Positions 25,507-34,009 of a stretch of 64,000 bases of DNA are shown here, piece after piece. A model generated the notes under the pieces. That model was not told the DNA's origin. It saw only the letters and a program-made list of their open reading frames with translations, and ran no database searches. How positions within the stretch are numbered: the first letter of the stretch is position 1; each line of letters opens with the position of its first letter. The stretch comes from Persebacter sp965221835. GTDB lineage: Bacteria; Pseudomonadota; Gammaproteobacteria; Tethybacterales; Persebacteraceae. Where the stretch lies: positions 992,001-1,056,000 of the forward strand of contig OZ244916.1 of NCBI GenBank assembly GCA_965221835.1. The letters run 5' to 3'. A program made the translations under genes and the position numbers.

Positions 25507-26319
25507 TCAGGCGGCGCCCACTTCCAAACGGCGAAAGGCGCGTATTGTCATTCCCGCCGCCGCCAAAACTTCGCCGACAACTTTGTCGCCGTCTTTGACA
25601 AACGGCTGCAACAATAAAACGCGTTCGGCAAAATATTTTTGCAATCGTCCTTCGGCAATTTTTTGTGCGACTTGCGGCGGCTTTCCGGTTTCGGCGGCTT
25701 GCGCGGTAAATATGTCGCGCTGTTTTTGCATTTCGTCGGCGGGAATGTCGGAAAGCGCGAGATAATCGGGGCGCATCGCCGCAATATGCATACAAACTTC
25801 GCGCGCAAGCGTTTCGTCGCCGCCGGAATAATCCGCCATTGTCGCAATTTTGTCGCCGGTGTGCAAATAACTCGCGACATTTCCGTCCGTCCGCAAAACG
25901 CACATCCGCCCGAAACTAACATTTTCGCCGACTTGCATCACCAACTCGCGCCGCGCCGATTCGCCGGCGGATTCTTCGGCGAGTTGTATTTTGCCCGATT
26001 CCGCCGCGCCCGATTCGGCGAGTAACGCGGCGGTTTTCGCGCAAAATCCGCCGAACGCATCGCCGCGCGCGACAAAATCGGTTTCGCAATTCACTTCCGC
26101 CAGCACCGCCGTTTCGCCTTTTGCGGCGAAAGCGATTCGCCCCTCAGAAGCCGTGCGGGCGGAAACTTTGCCGGCTTTGACGCCGCTTTTGACGCGCAAA
26201 AAATCAATAGCGCGTTCCATATCGCCTTCGCATTCCACCAATGCTTTTTTGCATTCCATCATTCCCGCGCCGGTCGCTTCGCGCAATACCCGGACCATTT
26301 CGGCAGTTATCGCGCTCAT
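25507..26319 (-). CDS. tsf: translation elongation factor Ts
   Basis: Nucleotide-exchange factor for EF-Tu. The N-terminal UBA-like domain contains EATGAGMMECKKALVECEGDMERAIDFLR, which includes the TGAG(M/D)xxCKKAL signature, and NCETDFVARGD marks the core. The 270-residue length is close to the usual 280-290. It starts within the rpsB stop (4-base overlap) and ends 4 bases before pyrH, so the three are coupled. Confidence 0.97.
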   Translation of the reverse strand: MSAITAEMVRVLREATGAGMMECKKALVECEGDMERAIDFLRVKSGVKAGKVSARTASEGRIAFAAKGETAVLAEVNCETDFVARGDAFGGFCAKTAALLAESGAAESGKIQLAEESAGESARRELVMQVGENVSFGRMCVLRTDGNVASYLHTGDKIATMADYSGGDETLAREVCMHIAAMRPDYLALSDIPADEMQKQRDIFTAQAAETGKPPQVAQKIAEGRLQKYFAERVLLLQPFVKDGDKVVGEVLAAAGMTIRAFRRLEVGAA

Positions 26320-27047
26320 GCCGATTCCTTTGCCGCGGCTTGCACTTCGGCGACGGTTCGCGCATCCCGTTCTTCGCGTCCGCCGCGAATCGCATCCGAT
26401 ATTTCGCGCGCGTAAATCTCAATTGCATGACGCGAATCGTCGTTGCCCGGCACGATATAATCTACCCCGGCGGGCGCGTGATTTGTGTCCACCACCGCAA
26501 TCACCGGAATGCCGAGCAAATTCGCCTCCCGCACCGCACCTTTGTGCCAACCGACATCTATAATAAAAAGCGCGTCCGGCAAATCGGTCATGTCGCGAAC
26601 GCCGCCGATGGATTTGACGAGTTTGTCTTTTGCGGAAAGCATGCGAATGCCCTCTTTTTTGGTCATCCGCGTCAATGCGCCATCGCGAATGTCCGTTTCC
26701 ATTTTAACCAGCCGGTCCACCGATTTGCGGGTCGTCTTAAAATTGGTGAGCATTCCGCCGAGCCAGCGGTGCGTGACAAACGGCATATTCGCCGCCTGCG
26801 CGTGTTCCTCCATAATGTCGCCCGCCACCGCTTTCGCGCCGACATACAACACAACGCCGTTTTCGGTAGCGACATTTTTGGCAAACTCCGCCGCCTTTTG
26901 CAACCCCGCAAGCGTATGATCTAAATTGATCACATGCGTGGAATAATAAGTGCCGTAAATATATTTCGCCATCTGCGGATGCCAAAATCGCGTCCGATGC
27001 CCGAAATGCGCGCCGGAAAGTATCAGTTCTCGTATGTTTGTACTCAT
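26316..27047 (-). CDS. rpsB: 30S ribosomal protein S2
   Basis: 243 residues with the S2 signatures LILSGAHFGHRTRFWHPQMAKYI and VTHRWLGGMLTNFKT, and PVIAVVDTNHAPAGVDYIVPGNDDS. The ATG overlaps the rplI stop by 4 bases. This is unusual: rpsB-tsf-pyrH and rpsF-rpsR-rplI are normally separate operons, but here translation is coupled across the join. Confidence 0.97.
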   Translation of the reverse strand: MSTNIRELILSGAHFGHRTRFWHPQMAKYIYGTYYSTHVINLDHTLAGLQKAAEFAKNVATENGVVLYVGAKAVAGDIMEEHAQAANMPFVTHRWLGGMLTNFKTTRKSVDRLVKMETDIRDGALTRMTKKEGIRMLSAKDKLVKSIGGVRDMTDLPDALFIIDVGWHKGAVREANLLGIPVIAVVDTNHAPAGVDYIVPGNDDSRHAIEIYAREISDAIRGGREERDARTVAEVQAAAKESA

Positions 27048-27529
27048 AATTCGCCTTTCGCGGCGGCGGGCGCTTCTTCGGCAATGACCGACACCGTAAT
27101 TTTCGCGTCCATCCGGGGCGCCAAAACCACGCCGACTTCATGATCGCCGATTTCTTTTAAATTGCCGCGAGACAGCAATATCTGACCGCGCCGCACATCC
27201 ACATCAATCAGTTTTTGCGCGTTGAGCGCCGCGGCAATCGCGGCGGGCGTAATGGAACCGTACAACGCCCCGTCCGCCGAAGCGCGCGCGGGAATTTGCA
27301 ACAAATAACCATCCAACGCGTTTCGCGCCGAACTCAACATTTCATCGCGATTCGCCTGCCGTTTTTCGAGTTCGGCGCGGCGTTTTTCAAACTCGGCGAC
27401 AGTGCGCGATGTTGCGCGTTCGGCTTTGCCTTGCGGAAAAAGATAGTTGCGCGCGTAGCCATCCCGCACATTGGCGACATCGCCGAGTCCGCCGATATTG
27501 GGCATTTTTTCCAAAAGTATTACTTTCAT
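27044..27529 (-). CDS. rplI: 50S ribosomal protein L9
   Basis: 161 residues starting MKVILLEKMPNIGGLGDVANVRDGYARNYLFPQGKA, the N-terminal domain typical of L9, followed by the long connecting helix and C-terminal domain. The start overlaps the rpsR stop by 4 bases and the stop overlaps the rpsB start by 4 bases. An open extension upstream is the rpsR gene in another frame. Confidence 0.95.
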   Translation of the reverse strand: MKVILLEKMPNIGGLGDVANVRDGYARNYLFPQGKAERATSRTVAEFEKRRAELEKRQANRDEMLSSARNALDGYLLQIPARASADGALYGSITPAAIAAALNAQKLIDVDVRRGQILLSRGNLKEIGDHEVGVVLAPRMDAKITVSVIAEEAPAAAKGEL

Positions 27530-27816
27530 TTTTCGCGCCTCAAGGCATGCGAACGCGAATAGGGAAGCAGTGCGAGAAAACGCGCCTGTTTGATGGCACG
27601 CTTGAGTTGCCGCTGCATCCGTGCCGATACATTGCTGTGCGCAGCGGGCATAATCCACGCCTCGTCCGTAAGATAGCGCGTCAGCAAATCCACATCTTTG
27701 TAATCTACCTCGGTAATGCCGGCAGACAACAGCGGACACGGCGGCGGACGGCGAAACATCGTTCGCTGTTTGGACTGTACGGTACGCCGCCGCCGATTGT
27801 TAATCGGTCTGTTCAT
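27526..27816 (-). CDS. rpsR: 30S ribosomal protein S18
   Basis: A 96-residue S18 with a longer arginine-rich N terminus than usual (about 75 residues is common): NNRRRRTVQSKQRTMFRRPP. The core ITEVDYKDVDLLTRYLTDEAWIMPA and the tail QRQLKRAIKQARFLALLPYS are clear. Only one cysteine remains where zinc-free and zinc-type forms differ. The ATG has a strong ribosome-binding site (gggggaag) and lies 17 bases inside the end of rpsF. Confidence 0.93.
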   Translation of the reverse strand: MNRPINNRRRRTVQSKQRTMFRRPPPCPLLSAGITEVDYKDVDLLTRYLTDEAWIMPAAHSNVSARMQRQLKRAIKQARFLALLPYSRSHALRREK

Positions 27817-28339
27817 TTTCTTCCCCCTTTTTCTCCGGAATCGCATCGCCGGATTTGTTCGCATCGGCGGTTTTTTCCGCCGCTTTTATTTTGGTTGCCG
27901 CATCGGCTTTGGCGGATTTGAGTTTTGCCGCCGCTTCAAACTCGGGAGCGGAATCCGCCGCATCCGCCGCATCCGCCATCGGATAATCGTCGCCGGGCAT
28001 TTCGCCGTCATCGCGTTTTTTGTCTTGTTTCATCATTACCGAAGGTTCGGTAATCGCCTCGTCGCGGCGGATGACGATGGAGCGAATAACGGAATCGCTG
28101 AAACGGAAATTTTCCCGCAGTTTTTCCAAAGTCGCGTTTTCGCATTCAACATTCATCATCACATATTGCGCCTTGTGCTGATTTTGAATCGGATAGGCAA
28201 GCGAACGCCGCCCCCAATCTTCCAGACGATGCAAAACGCCGCCGTCATCGGTGACGATTTTTTTGTATAACTCTATCATCGACGCAATTCTGCCCTGTTG
28301 GTCAGGGTGAATAACGGCGACAATTTCATAATGTCGCAT
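27800..28339 (-). CDS. rpsF: 30S ribosomal protein S6 with long charged tail
   Basis: 179 residues: the first 95 or so are normal S6 (MRHYEIVAVIHPDQQ, WGRRSLAYPIQNQHKAQYV). The rest is a low-complexity Ala/Lys/Asp/Glu tail, much longer than the glutamate tail that RimK extends in E. coli. A strong Shine-Dalgarno (aaaggagc) precedes the ATG. First gene of the fused translation operon; its promoter is shared face-to-face with mgtE. Confidence 0.93.
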   Translation of the reverse strand: MRHYEIVAVIHPDQQGRIASMIELYKKIVTDDGGVLHRLEDWGRRSLAYPIQNQHKAQYVMMNVECENATLEKLRENFRFSDSVIRSIVIRRDEAITEPSVMMKQDKKRDDGEMPGDDYPMADAADAADSAPEFEAAAKLKSAKADAATKIKAAEKTADANKSGDAIPEKKGEENEQTD

Positions 28340-28402
28340 TCTTCAAGCTCCTTTCGGTCTGTCAGGCCGCCTAAAATTGACGGCAAGAAGCGGTAAAATA
28401 TC

Positions 28403-28410
28403 ATTATAAC
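28403..28410. promoter_or_regulatory. overlapping divergent -10 boxes of rpsF and mgtE
   Basis: The minus strand reads TATAAT (28403-28408), 64 bases before the rpsF start. The plus strand reads TATAAC (28405-28410), 14 bases before the mgtE start. The two boxes share four base pairs, so the two promoters may exclude each other. Confidence 0.45.
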
Positions 28411-28424
28411 ATATTTTTTCCGAA

Positions 28425-29804
28425 ATGCCGAACCCTTCCGCCGCCGAAAATATCACCCCCAAACGACAACTCTTACTCGTCCTCGCCCGCCGCGAAAACG
28501 CCGACTCCCCGCCGCCCACAGACGACATCGCCGCCCTCTTCGCCGGCATACACGAAGCGGACATTGCAGATGCGATGGAAGCCGTCCCGCCCGAAGAACG
28601 CGCCGCCGTCTGGGACGCAATAGACGACAAAATACAACCCGAAGTATTGCGCGAACTTTCCGATGCCGCCCGAATGCCGCTGCTGGTCGGATTGCCCGAA
28701 CAAACTCTCGCCCGCCTTTTCCGGCGAATGCCCGCCGAAGATGTCGCCGGAATGTTGCGCGATATTCGCCCCGCCGCCCGCGCGCGTCTCGTCCGCCTCG
28801 CCGGATTGACGGACGATTCTCGTCTGCGCGCGAGTTTGACTTTTGCGGACGACACCGTCGGCGCGGTCATGGATTTTGACGCTGTCGTCGTGCGCGAAAG
28901 CGATACTATCGGCGCATTGCGCGACCGCCTGCAAACAATGTCCGAATTGCCAAGCCATTGCGACAAACTTTTTGTCGCCGATTTTCGCGACCGTTTATGC
29001 GGCGTATTGCCATTAAAACGCTTGCTTCTCAACACGCCGCAAACGACCGTCCGCGAAATAATGGTGGCAGAATCGCTACATTTTTTCCGCCCCGAAGACG
29101 GCGTAGAAAAAGCCGCAGGCGCTTTTGAACGCTACGACATTATTTCCGCGCCGGTGCTGGACGAAGAAAACAAAATCGCCGGACGAATCACCATTGACGA
29201 AATTTTGGAACATCTGCAAGAAAGCCGCGCGCGCGGTTTAATTAACAGCGCGGGCGTTGCCGAAGAAGAAGATTTATTTGCGCCGTTGCCGCGCCGTTTT
29301 GCAAATCGCTGGAAATGGTTGGGCGTCAATTTGGTGGCGGTGTTTGTCATTTCGCTGGTAGTCGGCGTTTTTGAAGACGCGATTATGCGCGTTGTCGCCC
29401 TCGCCGCAATGATGCCGGTCGTCGCCGGAATGAGCGGAAATGTAGGCAATCAAACGGCGACTCTCACGGTGCGCGCGCTGGCGTTGGAGCAAATCAATTC
29501 CTTAAATTGGCGCGCGGTGGTGCGCGGCGAATTGTCGCTATCCGTTTTGAACGGTTTTATATGGGGCGGTTTGGTAGGCGCGTTCGCATATTTAATTTAC
29601 GGACGAATAGATTTATCATTTGTGCTTGTCGCGTCTATGATATTTTGTTTCATCGCCGCCGCATTGACCGGATTTTTCTTCCCGCTACTAATGAAACGCC
29701 TCGGCAAAGACCCCGCCCTCGGCGCATCCGTCGTGTTGACAAGCGTCGTAGACACCCTCGGCTTCCTCGTATTTCTAGGAATGGGCGCGATTTTTTTGGT
29801 GTAG
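28425..29804 (+). CDS. mgtE: magnesium transporter MgtE
   Basis: A 459-residue Mg2+ channel/transporter of the inner membrane. The N domain of short helical repeats (about 20-140) is followed by a CBS pair (about 145-265, with ISAPVLDEENKIAGRITIDEIL). Five membrane helices follow, with the signature VVAGMSGNVGNQTATLTVRALAL and a closing GASVVLTSVVDTLGFLVFLGMG. The cytoplasmic domains close the pore at high Mg2+. It is monocistronic or leads into the Fic gene 22 bases downstream. Confidence 0.96.
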   Translation: MPNPSAAENITPKRQLLLVLARRENADSPPPTDDIAALFAGIHEADIADAMEAVPPEERAAVWDAIDDKIQPEVLRELSDAARMPLLVGLPEQTLARLFRRMPAEDVAGMLRDIRPAARARLVRLAGLTDDSRLRASLTFADDTVGAVMDFDAVVVRESDTIGALRDRLQTMSELPSHCDKLFVADFRDRLCGVLPLKRLLLNTPQTTVREIMVAESLHFFRPEDGVEKAAGAFERYDIISAPVLDEENKIAGRITIDEILEHLQESRARGLINSAGVAEEEDLFAPLPRRFANRWKWLGVNLVAVFVISLVVGVFEDAIMRVVALAAMMPVVAGMSGNVGNQTATLTVRALALEQINSLNWRAVVRGELSLSVLNGFIWGGLVGAFAYLIYGRIDLSFVLVASMIFCFIAAALTGFFFPLLMKRLGKDPALGASVVLTSVVDTLGFLVFLGMGAIFLV

Positions 29805-29812
29805 TTTTGCGG

Positions 29813-29818
29813 TAAAAT
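29813..29818 (+). promoter_or_regulatory. -10 box of the Fic gene
   Basis: TAAAAT with 8 bases to the ATG, no ribosome-binding site; another start with a very short or absent leader. Confidence 0.4.
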
Positions 29819-29826
29819 CAGATGCT

Positions 29827-30702
29827 ATGACAAAATCGGAATCATTTTTTGACCATCCGCAAATCAACCACGAATATATCCGCTGGCGCAAAAAAATCGG
29901 CGCAGACAAACCACCCGCGGAAATTGCCGACATCGCGTTGAGCGTTGGCGAAGTTTTGCGCGCGCATTTTCTCATCGCGCAATTTTTTGCGGACGAAGAA
30001 GAAGGACTCGGCGGACTCGGACCGCGCGACAAAAACGGCGACCTTTTGCATTCCGCCGTTTCGCGCCAATTCACCGGCTTCGGCGACGAACGCAAATGGA
30101 CGGACAACTTCCACATCGCCGCAACCGTCCTTTTCGGTTTGATAAAAAATCATCCGTTCCACGACGGCAACAAACGCACCGCGCTGCTTTCGGTTATGCA
30201 TCTTTTGGAAAAACAGGGTTACACCGCCGCAGTAAAAAAACGGCAACTGGAAAATTTTATTGTCGCCATTTCCGACAACCGTCACCGGCGCGAACCGTTA
30301 TACAAACATTTTCTCGGCGAGCAAACGGCGGCGGACGACGCCGATATTCACTATATCGCGTCCATGCTGAAACAACGAACTCGCCGGTTTGACCGTTCGC
30401 GCCGTTCCATCACCTACCGCCAATTGAACGGACTTTTGCGCCCACACGGTTTTGAATTGCGAAATAAACGCGGTAACCAAATCGCTATCGTGCGGATAAA
30501 AGACACGCAAACCATCGGACATGTCGGTTTTCCGGGAATGTCGCGCCAACTTTCGCACGGCGACTTAAAAAAAGTACGCAAAACTTGCATGCTATCGGAA
30601 AAAGACGGCTACGACAGCAAAGCATTTTTCAACGGCGCAGAAGGAATGGATTTCCTCCTCGGCGAATACACCGAACCTTTACGCCGTCTGGCAGGGCGGT
30701 AA
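29827..30702 (+). CDS. Fic/Doc-family protein with HicA-like C-terminal domain
   Basis: A 291-residue fusion. Residues 109-117 are HPFHDGNKR, the Fic loop in its Doc-like form (GNKR instead of GNGR), so the enzyme would transfer a phosphate or nucleotide monophosphate to a target protein. Residues about 194-255 (TYRQLNGLLRPHGFELRNKRGNQ ... GHVGFPGMSRQLSHGDLKKVRK) resemble the HicA double-stranded-RNA-binding fold, but the position of HicA's catalytic histidine is Asn/Gln. The second domain may therefore bind RNA or an antitoxin without cutting. No antitoxin gene is adjacent. The HicA link is my reading of the pattern and is less sure than the Fic call. Confidence 0.7.
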   Translation: MTKSESFFDHPQINHEYIRWRKKIGADKPPAEIADIALSVGEVLRAHFLIAQFFADEEEGLGGLGPRDKNGDLLHSAVSRQFTGFGDERKWTDNFHIAATVLFGLIKNHPFHDGNKRTALLSVMHLLEKQGYTAAVKKRQLENFIVAISDNRHRREPLYKHFLGEQTAADDADIHYIASMLKQRTRRFDRSRRSITYRQLNGLLRPHGFELRNKRGNQIAIVRIKDTQTIGHVGFPGMSRQLSHGDLKKVRKTCMLSEKDGYDSKAFFNGAEGMDFLLGEYTEPLRRLAGR

Positions 30703-30902
30703 ACAGTCATCCCGCAAAGGGCGGTTTGGGAGCGGGAAAATTACCCCGAGTAAATTGTTGTAAATATCGGAAATTTTTCCGCTGTCGCCCTTGAAATTCT
30801 TCCAAACTATCGCTATAACTCATGTCAACGGCTGTTGCGTGTTTTGCCTAATGCGCGATGGCATTTTGACAATCATCCCGCAAAAGCGGAGAGGAGACAA
30901 AA

Positions 30903-31463
30903 ATGGCAAAATACATCAATCTCGAGATTGAAAATCTCATCAAACTCGCAGCAGAAAAAATCAACAAAGAAGTAAAATCGCTGGCGGAATACAAAAACGC
31001 CAACGATATTGCCGATGCGTTGACGGTTGCTACCCACGACTGTTTCCGCGAAATCAGCGCGTTCGTAAAATCGGCACTGCCGAATGTTTCGGCAGAAACT
31101 CTGTTCGGGGAGAATGATCAGCCGGCAAACCGCAGTCAATTTCATCATTATGCAAGACCATTTCAGGATTATCACCCGAACTTGGATGCATATGCGTCTT
31201 GGAATTATCTGTCTCTTAATGCTGGCGCAGACGATCGCACGGCTCTCATTGTAGTGCTGTTCCAAGGCACGGGCGAGGAGTATCACGGCGTTATCGCCTG
31301 CCAAGCCGTTATCGTTATGCCAAAAAATAAGCAATACTCTCTCACCGAAAAGGAATTCCAAATTAATTACAAGGAATCAAAGGAAGAGATGCAAAAGCGA
31401 TTTGAACCGTGGCTGCAAAACGCTATTAAGGAAGGCATTCAGAAATGGGTCGGCACTTTGTGA
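30903..31463 (+). CDS. hypothetical protein of the accessory island
   Basis: A 186-residue soluble protein that I do not recognise. The N-terminal third is helical and amphipathic (LEIENLIKLAAEKINKEVKS), the middle is beta-rich (YASWNYLSLNAGADDRTALIVVLFQGTG), and the end is helical (EEMQKRFEPWLQNAIKEGI). A good ribosome-binding site (gagagg) and a strong terminator right after the stop show it is a genuine single-gene unit. It lies between a Fic protein and a pentapeptide-repeat membrane protein, so a defence or toxin-antitoxin role is possible only by association. Confidence 0.6.
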   Translation: MAKYINLEIENLIKLAAEKINKEVKSLAEYKNANDIADALTVATHDCFREISAFVKSALPNVSAETLFGENDQPANRSQFHHYARPFQDYHPNLDAYASWNYLSLNAGADDRTALIVVLFQGTGEEYHGVIACQAVIVMPKNKQYSLTEKEFQINYKESKEEMQKRFEPWLQNAIKEGIQKWVGTL

Positions 31464-31470
31464 TACGCAA

Positions 31471-31500
31471 AAAAAATCCCCGCTTCGGCGGGATTTTTTT
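31471..31500 (+). terminator. rho-independent terminator
   Basis: A-rich start, GC stem (AATCCC-CGC / GCG-GGATT with one bulged C), TTCG tetraloop, and seven T. Eight bases after the stop of the 186-residue gene. The A-tract on the 5' side could let it work in both directions. Confidence 0.9.
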
Positions 31501-31510
31501 GGTTTGAAAT

Positions 31511-32860
31511 ATGAACATAAATTTCTTAAAAGAAAAATTTCGGAAAATTTTCCTGCGCGAATGGGAAACGCTGGACTCCGTTCTTTGGTTTGCGATGGGC
31601 GTATTCGCCGCCGCCTTAATTTTGGTGATGTTTTGGGAATCGGCAACGCTCACGATCGGCGAGTTGCTCGGCATATCCGACAAAGCGGACATGCTCAAAT
31701 TTATCGGTTTGGGAATGGGCGGACTGCTCGCCGCCCTCGGCGCGATTGCGATTAATCGCCGCGCCGAAGCGCAAATACAATCTGCCGAAGCGCAGAAAAT
31801 AATTGCCGAAGCGCAAAAAGCAACCGCCGAAGCGCAAATACAAACCAGCAAATTTACCGAACAGCGATATATTGATGAAAGATACGAAACCGCCATACAA
31901 AACCTTGGAAATGATCGTGCCGGTGCGCGAATTGCCACCTATCACTCACTCCATCGGCTGGCTAAAATTTATGAAGATTTGCGTGAGGAAATATTTACGC
32001 AATTATGCGCCCATCTGCGGCAAATCACCAAAGACCCGGAATATCAAAAAAATTATAAAAATGCTCCCTCGGACGGAGTACAAACAATTTTGGATTTGCT
32101 GTTTCAGATCTGGGGCGACCGAATTTTTAGAGAATTTAATGCGAATCTGCGAGGTGTCTATCTCGTTGGTGCAAATTTCTCTTACATGCATCTCATGCGT
32201 GCCGATTTTACGGATGCCAATTTGCAGCGCGGAATATTTAAATATACATATCTGCAAGGTGCGAGTTTTACCCGCACTCAAATGCATGCTGCCATTCTTA
32301 ATGGCGCTCAAATGCAAAAAGCGCACATGTCCGAAACCGTACTGCAATTCGCAAACATAAGAAGTGTAAATATGCAAAATACTTATCTGTCAGGGACAGA
32401 TTTCCGTGGCGCGTATTTATTTTTGACGGGCATGGAGTGTTCTTCATTGCATTCGGTTGATTTCCGCGGCGCGAGATTGGAAGAAGTAAATATGCATGAA
32501 TGCCGTATTAAAAACGGTCAATTTGGCGGCTGTATAGATGTTAATGACTCGCACAACTCATTTGAATCCCGTATTCTGGGTAGAGCCAAGTGCCCCGTCG
32601 ATTTGGAAGGATGCATTATTCGCGGCGATGCGAAGCGCGATACTGTGGAAAGAATTGTCAAACATATCGCGGAAATTTCCGAAGACGGTGCGCAAAAATT
32701 CCGCGCCATGATGGAGAAAAATATCGGAATTCCAGAGGAAAGATTGACCGAAGAGGAATGCAAGCGGCGAGGAGGGAATTGCGAACCTTACGCAAAAGAA
32801 GAAGCAGAACAATGGATCGCCGAATACAAAGAGGCGACGGATGAAATTTCCGAAAATTAA
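31511..32860 (+). CDS. membrane-anchored pentapeptide-repeat protein
   Basis: A 449-residue protein. Two membrane helices at about 22-43 and 64-82 are followed by a coiled coil of repeated AEAQ(I/K) units (about 86-115) and a helical linker. About 25 pentapeptide repeats follow between residues 210 and 335 (ANLRG, ANFSY, ADFTD, ANLQR, ASFTR), the right-handed quadrilateral beta-helix. A charged C-terminal segment contains EECKRRGGNCEPY. Such anchors occur next to defence or transport genes; the repeat helix mimics DNA in Qnr/MfpA, but a membrane location argues against that role here. Function unknown. Confidence 0.75.
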   Translation: MNINFLKEKFRKIFLREWETLDSVLWFAMGVFAAALILVMFWESATLTIGELLGISDKADMLKFIGLGMGGLLAALGAIAINRRAEAQIQSAEAQKIIAEAQKATAEAQIQTSKFTEQRYIDERYETAIQNLGNDRAGARIATYHSLHRLAKIYEDLREEIFTQLCAHLRQITKDPEYQKNYKNAPSDGVQTILDLLFQIWGDRIFREFNANLRGVYLVGANFSYMHLMRADFTDANLQRGIFKYTYLQGASFTRTQMHAAILNGAQMQKAHMSETVLQFANIRSVNMQNTYLSGTDFRGAYLFLTGMECSSLHSVDFRGARLEEVNMHECRIKNGQFGGCIDVNDSHNSFESRILGRAKCPVDLEGCIIRGDAKRDTVERIVKHIAEISEDGAQKFRAMMEKNIGIPEERLTEEECKRRGGNCEPYAKEEAEQWIAEYKEATDEISEN

Positions 32861-32872
32861 AATCCCCGCCCC

Positions 32873-33991
32873 TCAATTATCCGACTTCCGCAAATTACAA
32901 TCTGCGCATAGCATTTGCAGATTATCCATTTCGGTTTTGCCGCCTTTGCTCCACGGTTTTATATGGTCGCCGTGCATATCAGACAGTTGCAATTCCTTCC
33001 CGTTTTTCGGGCAGTTTTTTGCGGCACACTTTTTGCCTTGTCGTTCATACGCCGCCGCTTTTTGATTATCGGAAAACTGCCGCAAATTAAGATGTTTTTC
33101 GTCACCCGACAAAACGAATGCATAAACTCCCGCTTTTTTCTGCACTTCATCATCCGCCATTAATGCGGAAACTTTCGCCTCCAAAGCGACAGCGTCCAAA
33201 GTTTCGTTTTGGTACGCCCGATGCAAATCGCCCCATGCGATTCCTTTCATCTGCGCACGATATTTCGGAAAAACCGATTTCACCCAATCAATTACCGATT
33301 CAAAATAATTCCAAAGCGGTTCCGCATTTTCGTCATTCTGATGTTGCGCCATATATTTTTCAATTTCGCCGTCACTCGCCCAGCGAATTGCAGTTTCCAA
33401 ATATATCTGCCGATTCATATTGCCCGATAAATACTTTTCGCCGATGCGATATGCCGGACAATTCCCTTTGCTAAAATACCGCTTTGCGTCCGTCGTCCAC
33501 GAACCGGAATATACGGCGTTGCGCAACTCTTGTTTTGTCAATTCTTCACCGGCGATATTAATGGTTTCAAACCATTTTAACAATTCTTGTTTATTACCGC
33601 TGCACAAATAAACGGTCAATTCATAATCCAAAATCTTATTTTTTTGTTCGGGCGATAGATTATGAAAAAACATCGCTTCTCGTTTATCAAATAAATCGTC
33701 CACCGAAAACCGCCCTGCAATATATCGGCATAGCGACACAGTCCGCTGTTGTCCGTCAATAATCTCAAACTCGCCATTATCACGCACCGCCCAATACATA
33801 GAATTCAGCGGATAGCCATTTAGAACGGTATCAATCACTTTATCCCGCTGTTGCGGTTTATAAACGAATTCCCGTTGAAATGGCGGGCGAATATCTAACT
33901 TGCCGCCATAACCGCGAACGCCATCTTCATCGTTGTCGGTATAACCATCCGTCAATTTGCGAACAGTAATCCTCGTTTCTTTTACATCCAT
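32873..33991 (-). CDS. DUF262-HNH protein, putative restriction endonuclease
   Basis: A 372-residue protein joining a DUF262 (ParB/sulfiredoxin-like, GmrS-type) domain to an HNH nuclease. DGQQR at 79-83 within FEIIDGQQRTVSL is the nucleotide-binding motif of DUF262. The C-terminal HGDHIKPWSKGGKTEMDNL with surrounding Cys pairs (CAAKNC, CADC) is a zinc-stabilised HNH site. It lies 18 bases after an EcoRI-family methylase on the same strand with a strong ribosome-binding site (ggaaaggag). The natural reading is the nuclease of a restriction-modification pair, though DUF262 proteins also act alone against modified DNA. Confidence 0.75.
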   Translation of the reverse strand: MDVKETRITVRKLTDGYTDNDEDGVRGYGGKLDIRPPFQREFVYKPQQRDKVIDTVLNGYPLNSMYWAVRDNGEFEIIDGQQRTVSLCRYIAGRFSVDDLFDKREAMFFHNLSPEQKNKILDYELTVYLCSGNKQELLKWFETINIAGEELTKQELRNAVYSGSWTTDAKRYFSKGNCPAYRIGEKYLSGNMNRQIYLETAIRWASDGEIEKYMAQHQNDENAEPLWNYFESVIDWVKSVFPKYRAQMKGIAWGDLHRAYQNETLDAVALEAKVSALMADDEVQKKAGVYAFVLSGDEKHLNLRQFSDNQKAAAYERQGKKCAAKNCPKNGKELQLSDMHGDHIKPWSKGGKTEMDNLQMLCADCNLRKSDN

Positions 33992-34009
33992 TTTTGCTCC
34001 TTTCCGCCG

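Noticed and set aside
30707..30823. 38-codon minus-strand ORF (MSYSDSLEEFQGRQRKNF...) in the gap after the Fic gene
   Set aside because: Plausible composition but no ribosome-binding site or promoter, and too short to judge without relatives.
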